NCBI GenBank assembly: GCA_023055355.1
Contig: JALJCS010000007.1
Coordinates: 1,646,001 to 1,710,000 of the forward strand
Direction of reading: 5' to 3'
Source: Agelaius tricolor
Lineage: Eukaryota > Chordata > Aves > Passeriformes > Icteridae
DNA length: 64,000 nucleotides
In this document: positions 37,641 through 46,799 of the stretch, in pieces
Layout: every line of letters starts with the position of its first letter
Position numbering within the stretch: the stretch's first letter is position 1
The notes under the pieces: generated by a model
Told to the model about the DNA's origin: nothing
Database searches by the model: none
Seen by the model: the letters and a program-made list of their open reading frames with translations, nothing else
Program-made: the position numbers and the translations under genes

Positions 37641-38164
37641 CGGGCCAAATCCCCTGTGCTGATAGCGGCGCCAGGGGTGTGCAATGGGATAAAAAACACA
37701 CTTATCTTTTTAAACTTAAATTTGCTTCCTGTGCTCTTCTTTATTTTGCAAACATTGAAGCATAATTGAGCAGCATCAAGGAAAAACTCAACAGCTGATT
37801 ACAAGGCTTCACAATCAAAGTGTAACAAGTGGAGGACTCACACTTCAGACATGTGTGCACACAGGCACAAAGCACCTCTCCTTTCTGGGGCTTCATTGCA
37901 GCACGCAAGGAGTAAAACCAGCCTTACTCCTGTTCTCACAGTAAAAACGCCTCACGTGCAGATTCTTGCTGCAAAGCAACTTAGTAACCATGAAACAATA
38001 TTGGATTCCAGAAGCTGGGAGTTGGGGTACCCTTTCTTCTTGTCCATGTTTTCATCATACATTCTTATTACTCTTCTTCTTCAATATATCGGTAGCTTTT
38101 GCCATCTTCTTACTCACTTCCTTTGTTGTCGTCTTCTTTTTCTTCATCTTTTTCCTGGTCTGCT

Positions 38165-39520
38165 TCACTCCTCGGGCCGTGGCCTGAGGCAGGGACAGCG
38201 GCACAGCCCCCGCAGCGCCCGCCTGAAGCGGGAGGGACGTTTCCTGGGGGCAGCCGGCTGCCCGCGGAGGGCCTGGGCTCCCAGCCGGGCAGGGCAGGGG
38301 CTGGGGGGGCTGTGCGGGGCAGGCGCCGGCCCTTGGCTGCACGGCTCCTGTGCCGGGCACTCGGCCCAGGCCTCCGGAGGGACGGGCACTGGGACTCCAT
38401 CAGCTGCAGAAACTTTCTGGTTTTGGTGTTTGTCCTCTTCTGGGGGCAGCTCCAGGACACTCACCTTGTCCCACTCATCTTCCTCTGGGCACAAGGGCTT
38501 GGGCTCAATGCTGTGCTCGATTTCATCTTCCCAGTTTTCCTGCACGAGCTCCTTGTTGCTGTCATCTTTCCAATTAGAGTGTCCTGAGGGTCTGCAGCCA
38601 TTCCCTCTGGACATGTCTTGGCTAATGCAGGATTCTTCCCACTCAGGGAGTTTTTCACAGCTGGTAGCTCCTTGGGGCAGTCCTTGCTCAATGTATTCTT
38701 CCCAGTCCGAGGGGTCTTGGGAGCTGTTGACTTCCCCCTGGGACAGGTCTTTCTCCAAGTATTCTTCCCAGCTGGAGAGTTGGGGGTAACTCGTGACTTC
38801 CTCACCTTCCCACTGGGAAAGCTCTGGCTTGACATCACCTTCCCTCTCATTGTCCTCTTCACTCTCCTGCCCTGCCCGCACTGATGCTGACACTGCCCTG
38901 TCCTGCTGCTGCTCCCTGGGGGCCTGAGCTCCCAGCTGGGCAGGAGAGGCGCTGGTTGGGGCAGGCACTGCCTCTGCTGCCACCTCTGTGCCCACGGGGC
39001 TGCCACAGCTGGGCCCCACTGGGGGACAAGGCTCAGGCTCCTCGCTTGCTGGGGCCAAGGCTCTGTCCCAGATCTCAGAGCTGATGTCACAGCCCCACTG
39101 GGACAGCTCCTGGCTGCTCACACGTTCCTCCTGTTGGGACAGCTTTTGCTCACTCCCATCGTGCCAGCAGGGCAGCTCCTGGGCTGCAGTGTCTGCTCCT
39201 TGGGACAGTTCCTTGGCACTGCTGGCTCTCACCTGGGACAATTCCAGCTCTCTCCTGTCTTCCCACTGGGACATGTGACAGTGCACATCTTGTCCCCATG
39301 GTGAGAGGTCTTGGCAGCTCTCGCTTTCCGTCTGGGAAAGCTCTTGGGCATCATCCCACTGGGATTCCTCTGGGACGCTCACATCTCTCTCCAAGGATAG
39401 CTCCTGGGATCTCTCATCTTCTCCCCATCCCAACTCCTGCTGCTCACTCACATCTACTTCCCATTCAGACACCACTTGGGTTGTCACACATTCTTCCCAT
39501 TCCCAGACCTCTTGGTACAT
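38165..39520 (-). CDS. Unit 2 acidic repeat protein (452 codons from first ATG), 5' part cut by an LTR
   Basis: Paralogue of the ORFs at 34.1 and 43.2 kb; family not recognised. The start given is the first ATG (39,518-39,520); the frame stays open to 39,556, but that extra part lies in LTR sequence. The N-terminal half has irregular ~15-20-residue repeats built on ELSQW (ELSLERD, ELSQGAD, KLSQQEE, ELSQWG). Then come one Ala/Pro module (VGPSCGSPVGTEV), more WEEY-type repeats (SSWEEYLEKDLSQGE, SDWEEYIEQGLPQG), an Asp/Glu-rich stretch, a Pro/Ala linker and the basic tail RKRPSRFRRALRGLCRCPC. Unlike units 1 and 3, the ELSQW repeats, the module and the tail are one continuous frame, so this copy best shows the ancestral protein. 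Many Ser-x-x-Glu/Asp sites suggest CK2-type phosphorylation; that is inference. Expression is unknown. Confidence 0.5.
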   Translation of the reverse strand: MYQEVWEWEECVTTQVVSEWEVDVSEQQELGWGEDERSQELSLERDVSVPEESQWDDAQELSQTESESCQDLSPWGQDVHCHMSQWEDRRELELSQVRASSAKELSQGADTAAQELPCWHDGSEQKLSQQEERVSSQELSQWGCDISSEIWDRALAPASEEPEPCPPVGPSCGSPVGTEVAAEAVPAPTSASPAQLGAQAPREQQQDRAVSASVRAGQESEEDNEREGDVKPELSQWEGEEVTSYPQLSSWEEYLEKDLSQGEVNSSQDPSDWEEYIEQGLPQGATSCEKLPEWEESCISQDMSRGNGCRPSGHSNWKDDSNKELVQENWEDEIEHSIEPKPLCPEEDEWDKVSVLELPPEEDKHQNQKVSAADGVPVPVPPEAWAECPAQEPCSQGPAPAPHSPPSPCPARLGAQALRGQPAAPRKRPSRFRRALRGLCRCPCLRPRPEE

Positions 39521-39529
39521 CTCACCGTC

Positions 39530-39804
39530 TGATGGAGGAGACACAACTAACACCAAGAATGGCTTCAGGCATCAGCACTTTATTATTCCCCAGTACAACC
39601 TTTTATACCCTTTTGCCTTATGCATAACACCTGTGTGCCCTTTACCCTCTGAGCTGGGATGGTGATTGGTCAGTGCACTTCAGCATTCTGTGCTCCTTTT
39701 CCTTTCACGATGGTCACCTGTTTTACACAGCTGCACCCTATTAGGGATAAGGCTCTGCCAGCCAGCAGCCCCATTCCTAATTTCTCACAATCTATTCTCC
39801 CACA
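39530..39804 (-). mobile_element. Solo LTR inserted into unit 2
   Basis: On the minus strand the element begins TGTGGGAGA and ends CCATCA, with the canonical TG...CA ends. It is flanked by ACTGTC (39,805-39,810) and ACCGTC (39,524-39,529), a 6-bp target duplication with one mismatch. Internal minus-strand signals are in LTR order: CCAAT (39,665-39,669), TATAAAA (39,601-39,607) and AATAAA (39,579-39,584). A 6-bp duplication fits ERVK-type or other class II LTRs. No internal retroviral genes are present. Confidence 0.75.
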
Positions 39805-40195
39805 ACTGTCCTCTTCCCCAGGCCACTCCTCTGGGCTGGAGCTTGTGGGGCAGCTCCACCAAGAACAATTCCTTTTCCTATTGCAGGAGTCTCCTTTGGT
39901 GTGGAAAAGACAGAAAGAAAGGAGAATTCCTGCCTTCCCCTCTGTCAGGGCTGCAGAAGTCCTCAAACTTCCCTCCTGCTGCTCACACAGAGAGAACGCT
40001 GGCCTGGGGACTCTCTGCTGTTGGATTTTGGGCAAGGGAGGAGGGGGACACTTGGTTGTGCCTGTGGACAGAAGAAATGGGTGACATCCCAGCCCAAATA
40101 CTCATGTGGGAGTTCTTTGTCATCCTTCAGTGATTCTTACTTGGTTTTGGAAAGCAGAGAGGAGGAGGAGAGGGCTGTACCCCTGACAAGAGGGG

Positions 40196-40490
40196 GCAGC
40201 TGGAGGGGGTCAGTCTCTGCTCCCAGGGCACAGGGACAGGAGCAGAGGGAACGGCCTCAGGCTGGGCCAGGGCAGGCTCAGCTTGGACAGCAGCAGAATT
40301 TGCCCATGGCAAGGGAGCTCAGGCCTTGGCAGGGGCTGCCCAGGGAGCTTTGCAGTGCCCAGCCCTGCAGGTGTCCCCTGCAGGTGGCACTGAGTGCTCT
40401 GGGCTGGGGACAAGGTGCCCATGGGGCACAGCTGGCACTGCATGGGCTGGCAGGGCTGGGCCAGCACCAGGGATCCTGGGATTCTAATGG
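40196..40490 (+). mobile_element. CR1 LINE 3' end, third subfamily
   Basis: acaggagcagagggaacggc through ggtgtcccctgcaggtggc to gatcctgggattct. Almost the same sequence occurs at 57,640-57,835. Confidence 0.75.
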
Positions 40491-41479
40491 AGGGCTTTTA
40501 GACTAGCAGGGATTGCTCAGAAAGTTTGGTCCCAAACTCACACTGAGCACAAGCTTGGAGCACTCAGAGCTGGGGCTCAGCACCCTCCAGGACTGGTGCT
40601 GTGTCCCTGACTCTTGTCAGGATAAAGGAGCTGTTTGGTACCAGGGGAATGTAGAACCCTCTTGGCTGTCTGTCTGTAAAAGGAGGAGCTCGCTGTTGTT
40701 ATTCATGCTTGCTATTCATCTTCCTGTTGTTTTCATAATAAATTATCCAGACATATAATAGGAAAAGGGATGGAAATCAGCTAAACACAGTAGCCCCTAG
40801 CAGCCCCTCTTTTTCATCCAAGTATTGAATTCCTGAAAAAAAAAAAAAATAGAATTTATCAGTTAAAAGTGTCTCGATGTCTTTAGTGAGTTGGCACCCT
40901 TCATTTCTGCCTTATTGCAGGAAGTGTTCTCCCTTTAACCTCTGCAGCATCCTGTGGGGATGTCCCTGCAGGCTCTCAGGAGATGGCTCACTGTGGGCAG
41001 GGTTGGAGAAAGCTCAGCAGATAACAAAGATGAGTTTAAAAAGAGAAAGCTCACCCAGATACAAAGTATTTGCAGAAACTGTGTGAATTCTTTGGTAAGG
41101 TTTTACTGGAAGAAGCACAAGTTGTCACAGTGACACCTGCACTTGGCTGCTTGCATGGCCTGGTTGCTTATCCAGGTGGCTTTGTTTAAACACAGAATAT
41201 CTAGCAATCAGATATTTTAGTGCCAACCAAAATCACTTGAATGTCTTTTACTTTGGTAACTGACTTTGTCTCAGCTTTGTCTGTGGGATACTTTCAGGAA
41301 AGGAATTTCAAAAATGACCTGCTTGGTAAGGAGATTGTGTTAAATTTCCCTTGAGGATGATGAGAATTTTTTTTCAATATAGTCTGTATCTTATCAAATT
41401 GTTTTACCTTTCACTTGGTTGTTTCAAACACAACCCTGATTAAGAGGCAAATGAGGACATGGGATAGCAACAGAGGGAT

Positions 41480-41485
41480 TTTATT
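41480..41485 (-). terminator. Candidate polyadenylation signal AATAAA
   Basis: Minus-strand AATAAA about 70 bases past the stop of the exon-like frame ending at 41,553. The spacing suits a short 3' UTR. The hexamer is common by chance in this AT-rich DNA, so its use is unproven. Confidence 0.3.
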
Positions 41486-41552
41486 CAACAACACGGATTT
41501 GATTCCCTAGGAAGTGTGAGGTAGGGTGAGGGAAAGAAAGAGGAAACTCCTG

Positions 41553-41897
41553 TCAGAGAGAGGAGACACAGAGCAGGAGATAATCAGCTGGAACTACATG
41601 AGCTGTAGGGTCCCTGCCAGCCCCAAGCGCTGTGTCGTGGAGGAGTTGTACGGACTCCAGAAGTGACTCCACAGCTGCTTTCTGCTGAGCAGGCCCTGGG
41701 CAGGGACAGGGGAGCAGAGGAGCCAAGGCTTCAGCCACAGGCTCAGCGGCAAGATCCTTCTGCTGGATGTTCTGTGTGCAAACTAGAAGTGAAAATGGGG
41801 ACCAGAGCCTTTGCAGCCCCTTCACAGGCACAGCAAGCCCGGCAAGGAGCAGCCCTTGCTCCTTGCCCACGCCGATCCGGCGCTGCCCTTCTGAGCC
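41553..41897 (-). other. Possible terminal exon 3' of unit 3
   Basis: Minus-strand frame leading to a stop at 41,553-41,555 with ordinary, non-repetitive protein composition near its end (QQKAAVESLLESVQLLHDT, then PADYLLLCVSSL). It lies just outside the duplicated unit and is followed about 70 bases on by AATAAA. Product not recognised. It could be the last exon of the unit 3 gene or a remnant of another gene. Confidence 0.3.
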
Positions 41898-42220
41898 GGC
41901 CGGGCTCCCGGGCCACGGGCAGCGTCCCAGCGGGGCTGTGCTGGCTCCGCTGTGGCGGCTGCACAGCCCCGCTGCCAAGGGCTCTCTCCCAGCACAGCTC
42001 TCTCTCCGCCGGCCTCAACGTGCGCCTTCCGTTCGCCTGCAGAGAGCAGCGCCAGCCCTGCCCTGCCCGCCCGGCCGGCAACTCTGCCGCTGGGCTGGGG
42101 CTGAGCGCTCACTGCTCACAGGGGACTCCGGGGCACTGCCTGCCAAAATACATCGGCACCGCTGAGAGACTGCAAAGGAAACCTGGGCACTCTGCTCTTG
42201 TGCCTTTTTAGAAACTTCAT
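41850..42220. other. CpG-rich segment at the 3' side of unit 3
   Basis: Duplicate of 32,912-33,240, starting abruptly at 41,898 after unrelated sequence. The abrupt break marks one edge of the duplicated block. Confidence 0.4.
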
Positions 42221-42379
42221 TAGAAAATAAAAATGTTCTTCAAGAACGGCAACAGTGTTGGGACATGATAACGTATCCTAATGACAACATATTGCATATT
42301 CATAGACTGTAATGTAAATATATAATATGGAATAAGAGTAAACTATTTGCTACTTTTACTAATTTATTAAATTTTCTCC

Positions 42380-42790
42380 TCATTTTTGTATTCTTAAATT
42401 ATTCTTCTTCTTATTCTTCTTCTTCTTACTACTCTTCTTTTTCTTACTACTCTTCTTTGCTTCTTCTAAGTATTTTGAAATTCTTATTCCTATTCCTATC
42501 CCTATTCCTATTACACTTCTTCTAATATCTATTTCTAAATTCCTATTCCTATTCTTCTTCTTCCTCTAAGTATTTCTAAATTCTTATGAATATTCTTCTT
42601 CTATGGATCCTTAAATAAGCCTTCTCCGTCTTGTCTTTGTCTTTTTCCTCTTTGTCGTCTTCTTCTTCAATTTCTTCATCTTCTTTGTCTTCATCTTCTT
42701 CACTGTCTTCATCTTCTTCATTTTCTTCACTGTCTTTGTCTTCATCTTCTTGGTCTTCTTGGTCTTTGTCTTCTTTGTTGTTGTCTTGCA
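42380..42790 (+). repeat. Polypyrimidine (TTC/CTT) tract of unit 3
   Basis: Counterpart of the tract at 33.4-33.7 kb with a longer cttcatcttctt-type portion (42,630-42,790). The length difference between paralogues shows slippage-driven growth. Confidence 0.8.
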
Positions 42791-43106
42791 GTGGTTTGTG
42801 CTGAGAGTCCGTTCCAGGAGCCTCTGCTTTGTGCCCAAGAAATGGTTGCTGCACCTTCCAGGCCCGGGGCCGGGTGTGTGTGGGGCGGGGAAGGGGGGAG
42901 CTTTGGCCTCTTTGCCCGGCCATTTTCCAAGCCTCACTGCCCAGCTGTTCCTGGCTCTGCCTGCTACGGTTTTGCTGGCCTTGCTTGGCTTTGCTGGCCC
43001 ATGCCAAAGCTTTTCCCTTCCCTGCCTTGGAGGAGCTGCAGCAGCAATCTTTCAGCCCCTCCAGCTGAACCCAACAGCTGCTGCTCCCACACCAGAGCAG
43101 TGGCAC
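42576..43106 (-). other. Open frame with long K/E/D-rich tail downstream of unit 3 exon (176 codons, no ATG)
   Basis: Counterpart of 33,660-34,046: nearly the same ~105-residue body, then a much longer Lys/Glu/Asp run. The body is conserved in frame between the paralogues, but so is the DNA generally, so this does not prove coding. It begins at GTG. A spliced continuation of the acidic-repeat gene or a 3' UTR is possible. Confidence 0.25.
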
Positions 43107-43181
43107 CGGCGGCAGGGGTCATCTTCATCTTTTTCATGTCCTTCACCTTCTTTGCCTTTATGTTCTTCATCTTTTCCTGTT

Positions 43182-45683
43182 TCACTCCTCGGGCCGTGGC
43201 CTGAGGCAGGCACAGCGGCACAGCCCCCGCAGCGCCCGCAGCGCCCGCCTGAAGCGGGAGGGACGTTTCCTGGGGGCAGCCGGCTGCCCGCGGAGGGCCT
43301 GGGCTCCCAGCCGGGCAGGGCAGGGGCTGGGGGGGCTGTGCGGGGCAGGCGCCGGCCCTTGGCTGCACGGCTCCTGTGCCGGGCACTCGGCCCAGGCCTC
43401 CTGAGGGACGGGCACTAGGAGCTTGTCTGCCCCAAAACCTTTCCATTGCTGCTCTTTCTCCTTTTCTGGGGGCAGCTCCAGGATGCTCACCTCGTCCCAC
43501 TCATCCTCCTCTGGGGCCAAGGGCTTGGTCCCGATGCTGTGCTTGGTCTCATCTTCACAGTTCTGCTGCACGAGGCCCATGTCACTGTCATTTTCCTCAC
43601 TGGAGTGTCCTGAGGGTCTGTGGCCATTCCCTCTGGACACATTATGGCCAATGCCGGCTTCTCCTTGGGAAAGGTCTTGGCCACTGTATTCTTCCCAAAG
43701 GGAAAATTCTGTACGCCTGATGACATCTCCTCCGGGCAGAACTTGCTTGATGGAATCTTCCCAGTCGGAGGAGTCTTGGGAGTGGCTGAATTCTCCCTGG
43801 GACAGTTCTTGGCCCAAATATTCTTCCCAGTGAGAGAGTTGGTAGTAACTCGTGATTTCCCTGTGCGGCAGATCTTCCCCCGTGCATTGTTCACAGCCAG
43901 AAACTTCCTGGGACAGCTCTGGGTCTCCAATGAGGAAAGGCTCCAGATCATCCAAGAACTGCCAGAATTTCATTTCCTCATTGGAGCCGTTCCTCCTCTC
44001 GGGCGCTGCCAGCACTGACCCCGCTGCCGCCTCCTCAGCAGCTCCGCACCAGGCAGCAGCTGCCGGCTCGGCCTCCGTGGCACGGCCCGGGGCAGGAGAG
44101 GAGCTGGGCAGGGCAGGGGCTGCCCCTGCTGCCACCGCTGTGCCCACGGGGCTGGCAGAGCTGGGCCCCTCTGGGGAAAGAGCCATGCTGTCCTCTGGAG
44201 CAAGCTTGATGGCCTCTTCCACTTTGGGCAGCTCCTCATCAGTCGGGTTGTCCCCTGAAACCACCAGGATGTTCTCTTCCAGAGGGGACAGCTTCTCCTC
44301 ACGTGTTCTGTCCCCTGGAGAGACCTCGATGTCCTCTTCCACAGAGGACAGCTCCTGGTCACTGGCGCTGTCCTCTGGAATGTCCTCAATGTCCTCCTCC
44401 ACTGAGGACAGCTCCTGGTCATTTGTTCTGTCCTCTGGAGAGACCTTGATGTCCTCTTCCACTGAGGACAGCTCCTGGTCACTTTTGCTGTCCTCTGAAA
44501 TGTCCTCGATGTCCTCCTCCACTGAGGACAGCTCCTGGTCACTTTTGCTGTCCTCAGGAATGTCCTCAATGTCCTCCTCCACCGAGGACAGCTCCTGGTC
44601 ACTTTTGCTGTCCTCAGGAATGTCCTCAATGTCCTCCTCCACCGAGGACAGCTCCTGGTCACTTTTGCTGTCCTCAGGAATGTCCTCAATGTCCTCCTCC
44701 ACTGAGGACAGCTCCTGGTCACTTTTGCTGTCCTCTGGAGTGTCCTTGATCTCCTCCTCAACTGAGGACAGCTCCTGGTCATTCGTGCTGTCCTCTGGAG
44801 AGCATTCAATGTCCTCTTCCACAGAGGACAGCTCCTGGTCACTTTTGCTGTCCTCTGAAATGTCCTCGATGTCCTCTTCCACAGAGGACAGCTCCTGGTC
44901 ACTTCTGCTGTCCTCTGGGATGTCCTCGATGTCCTCTTCTACTGAGGACGGATCCTGGACACTCATGCTGTCTGCTGGAGAGAAGTCAATGTCCTCTTCC
45001 ACTGAGGACAGCTCCTGCTCACTTGCACTGTCCTCTGGAGAGGCCTCGATGTTCTCTTCCACAGAGGACAGCTCCTGGTCACTTTTGCTGTCCTCTGGAA
45101 TGTCATTGATGTCCTCTTCCACTGAGGACAGCTCCGGGTCACTTCCACTGTCTTCTGGGATATCCTCGATGGCCTCTTCCACTGAAGACAGCTCCTCATC
45201 ACTTACGCTGTCCTCTGGAGAGGCCTTGCTGTCCTCTTCCTCTGAGGACAGCTCCTGGTCACTTGTGCTGTCCTCTGGGATGTCCTCAATTGCCTCTTCC
45301 TCTTCGGACAGCTCTGGCTCGGTGTTGCTCTCACCTGGAGAGAGCTCGGTGGCCTCTTCTGCCTGGGACAGCTCCTCATCACAGGATGAAGGACACAGCT
45401 GGGAGTTCTCCTCGTCCTCCCATGAGCCCACAGGCCTCTCCTCAGAACAGGAGCTCACATCATCCTCCTCTGGCAACAGCTCCTGGTCTCCCAAATCTTC
45501 CCCTGGGTACAGGAGAGGCTCCAGGGGCTCCTCCTCCTCAGCAGCTCTGGACAGAGCAGCAGCTGCCGGCTCGGCCTCCGTGGGACTCTGTAGGGAAGGA
45601 GAGGCGCTGGTTGGGGCAGGCACTGCCTCTGCTGCCACCTCTGTGCCCACGGGGCTGCCACAGCTGGGCCCCCTGGGGGACAA
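43182..45683 (-). CDS. Unit 3 acidic repeat protein with twenty 20-residue repeats (833 codons open)
   Basis: Longest ORF of the window; family not recognised. It begins with TTG two codons after an in-frame TGA (45,687-45,689), and the first methionine lies deep inside the repeats, so the start must be in another exon. Parts: Ala/Pro module (residues ~5-50), an acidic lead-in, then about residues 100-500 a tandem array of 20-residue units whose consensus is DQELSSVEEDIEDIPEDSKS, a second Ala/Pro module, a Glu/Trp-rich region related to unit 2 (SHWEEYLGQELSQGE, SDWEDSIKQVLPGG), a Pro/Ala linker and the tail RKRPSRFRRALRALRGLCRC followed by ACLRPRPEE. Each repeat holds several Ser-x-x-Asp/Glu sites. 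The array keeps an exact 60-bp period without indels, which favours selection on the frame or very recent expansion. No signal peptide or enzyme motif seen. Confidence 0.55.
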   Translation of the reverse strand: MSPRGPSCGSPVGTEVAAEAVPAPTSASPSLQSPTEAEPAAAALSRAAEEEEPLEPLLYPGEDLGDQELLPEEDDVSSCSEERPVGSWEDEENSQLCPSSCDEELSQAEEATELSPGESNTEPELSEEEEAIEDIPEDSTSDQELSSEEEDSKASPEDSVSDEELSSVEEAIEDIPEDSGSDPELSSVEEDINDIPEDSKSDQELSSVEENIEASPEDSASEQELSSVEEDIDFSPADSMSVQDPSSVEEDIEDIPEDSRSDQELSSVEEDIEDISEDSKSDQELSSVEEDIECSPEDSTNDQELSSVEEEIKDTPEDSKSDQELSSVEEDIEDIPEDSKSDQELSSVEEDIEDIPEDSKSDQELSSVEEDIEDIPEDSKSDQELSSVEEDIEDISEDSKSDQELSSVEEDIKVSPEDRTNDQELSSVEEDIEDIPEDSASDQELSSVEEDIEVSPGDRTREEKLSPLEENILVVSGDNPTDEELPKVEEAIKLAPEDSMALSPEGPSSASPVGTAVAAGAAPALPSSSPAPGRATEAEPAAAAWCGAAEEAAAGSVLAAPERRNGSNEEMKFWQFLDDLEPFLIGDPELSQEVSGCEQCTGEDLPHREITSYYQLSHWEEYLGQELSQGEFSHSQDSSDWEDSIKQVLPGGDVIRRTEFSLWEEYSGQDLSQGEAGIGHNVSRGNGHRPSGHSSEENDSDMGLVQQNCEDETKHSIGTKPLAPEEDEWDEVSILELPPEKEKEQQWKGFGADKLLVPVPQEAWAECPAQEPCSQGPAPAPHSPPSPCPARLGAQALRGQPAAPRKRPSRFRRALRALRGLCRCACLRPRPEE
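44186..45385 (-). repeat. Array of twenty 60-bp coding repeats
   Basis: Twenty successive units keep an exact 60-base period, each carrying a version of gaggacagctcctggtcac on the plus strand. Units at 44,581-44,640 and 44,641-44,700 are identical and the one at 44,521 differs by one base, so the centre was homogenised recently, while units toward 45,200-45,385 and 44,186-44,340 are more diverged. On the minus strand each unit encodes 20 residues of the 833-codon ORF. Confidence 0.95.
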
Positions 45684-46799
45684 GGCTCAGGCTCCTGTCA
45701 CTCCCTGCTAGCAAGGATCTGTCCCACATCTCAGAGCTGATGGCATTTCTCCACTGGGACAGCTCCTGCCTGCTCACATCTTCCTCCCACTGCGACAGCT
45801 TGCGCTCACTCCCATCGTCCCAGCAGGGCAGCTCCTGGGCTGCAGCGTCTGCTCCTTGGGACAGCTCCTTGGCACTGCTGGCTCTCACCTGGGACAATTC
45901 CAGCTCTCTCCTGTCTGCCCATGGGGACATGTGACAGTGCACATCTTGTCCCCATGGTCAGAGGTCTTGGTACCTCTCACCTTCCCCCCTAAGAAAGCTC
46001 TTGGGCATCATCCCATAGGGAATCCTCTGGGACACTCACATCTCTCTGCAGGGACGGCTCATGGGATCTTTTGTCTTCTCCCCATCCCAGCTCCTGCTGC
46101 CCTCTCATGTCTATTTCCCACTGGGATATCTCTTGGCTTGTGACACATTCTTCCCTCTCACACACCTCTTGCTACATCTCACTGAGGACTCTCCTCACTG
46201 CTACAGCTCCCGGACTGTGACAGTTTCTCTCTGTTCATAGAGCTCTTGGTGTGTCCCACCTCTGCACTGGGAAACTTCCCCAACTCTCACACGTACCTGG
46301 CATTGGTACAGCTCTTGGCTGCTCCTGGATCTCTGCTGGGACATTTCTTGGACTCTCAGCACTTCTTTAGGGTACGTCTCTGGAAGAGCTTCCCACTGGG
46401 AAAGCTCACGGTCCTTGTTGGCAAAGGGCCTCTCCTCCTCCTCAGTCTGTGACAGTGGCAGGACTGACCTGCCCACTGCCCCCGACCACTGCCCGCTGGG
46501 GGCCTCCAGCCAGCTGGGCAAGGGGCTGGCGACCAGGAGTTGGAGTTGCCTTTGTCCTTGTTGCTGTCCTTGTCTGTCACTGTCGGCCTCTGTCACTATG
46601 GGCGTCCAGCACAGACAGACACAGGGAGCTGCTTCCTGCACAGAGAGCGGCTCTCCTGTGACTGGGCACCGCAGGGCTCTGCACCCCTTAGACACCCTCA
46701 GCCAGGGCCGGGCTCCCTGATGTCACAAGGCTCTCTGGCCACCAGCACGTCCCACATCACAAAGGGCCCCGACACCGTGTGCCCGTGTCACAAAGGGCC

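Larger units (their letters stand above)
38130..39860 (-). repeat. Paralogous unit 2, shorter and more diverged
   Basis: Homologous to the 3' ends of units 1 and 3 from about 38,130 (ctcgggccgtggcctgaggcagg is shared by all three) and again at 38,930-39,525. It lacks the GC-rich 5' flank and the downstream K/E/D-rich segment of the other two. The 275-bp LTR at 39,530-39,804 lies inside it; recognisable acidic coding sequence resumes at 39,805-39,860. Confidence 0.7.

Noticed and set aside
42750..43418. Plus-strand 222-codon frame (and 213-codon partner at 33,726) after a splice-acceptor-like ttgtcttgcag
   Set aside because: GC-rich frame antisense to the conserved minus-strand tail; its end differs between copies and no domain is visible. 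The acceptor-like site is explained by the pyrimidine tract.
43970..44902. Minus-strand 310-codon Arg/Thr/Ser-rich frame
   Set aside because: Alternative frame of the same 60-bp array; not continued in the paralogues.
43852..45711. Plus-strand 619-codon Ser/Met-rich frame
   Set aside because: It is antisense to the 60-bp array; a 60-base period without stops keeps several frames open at once. The minus frame is preferred because its tail and modules are shared with two paralogues.
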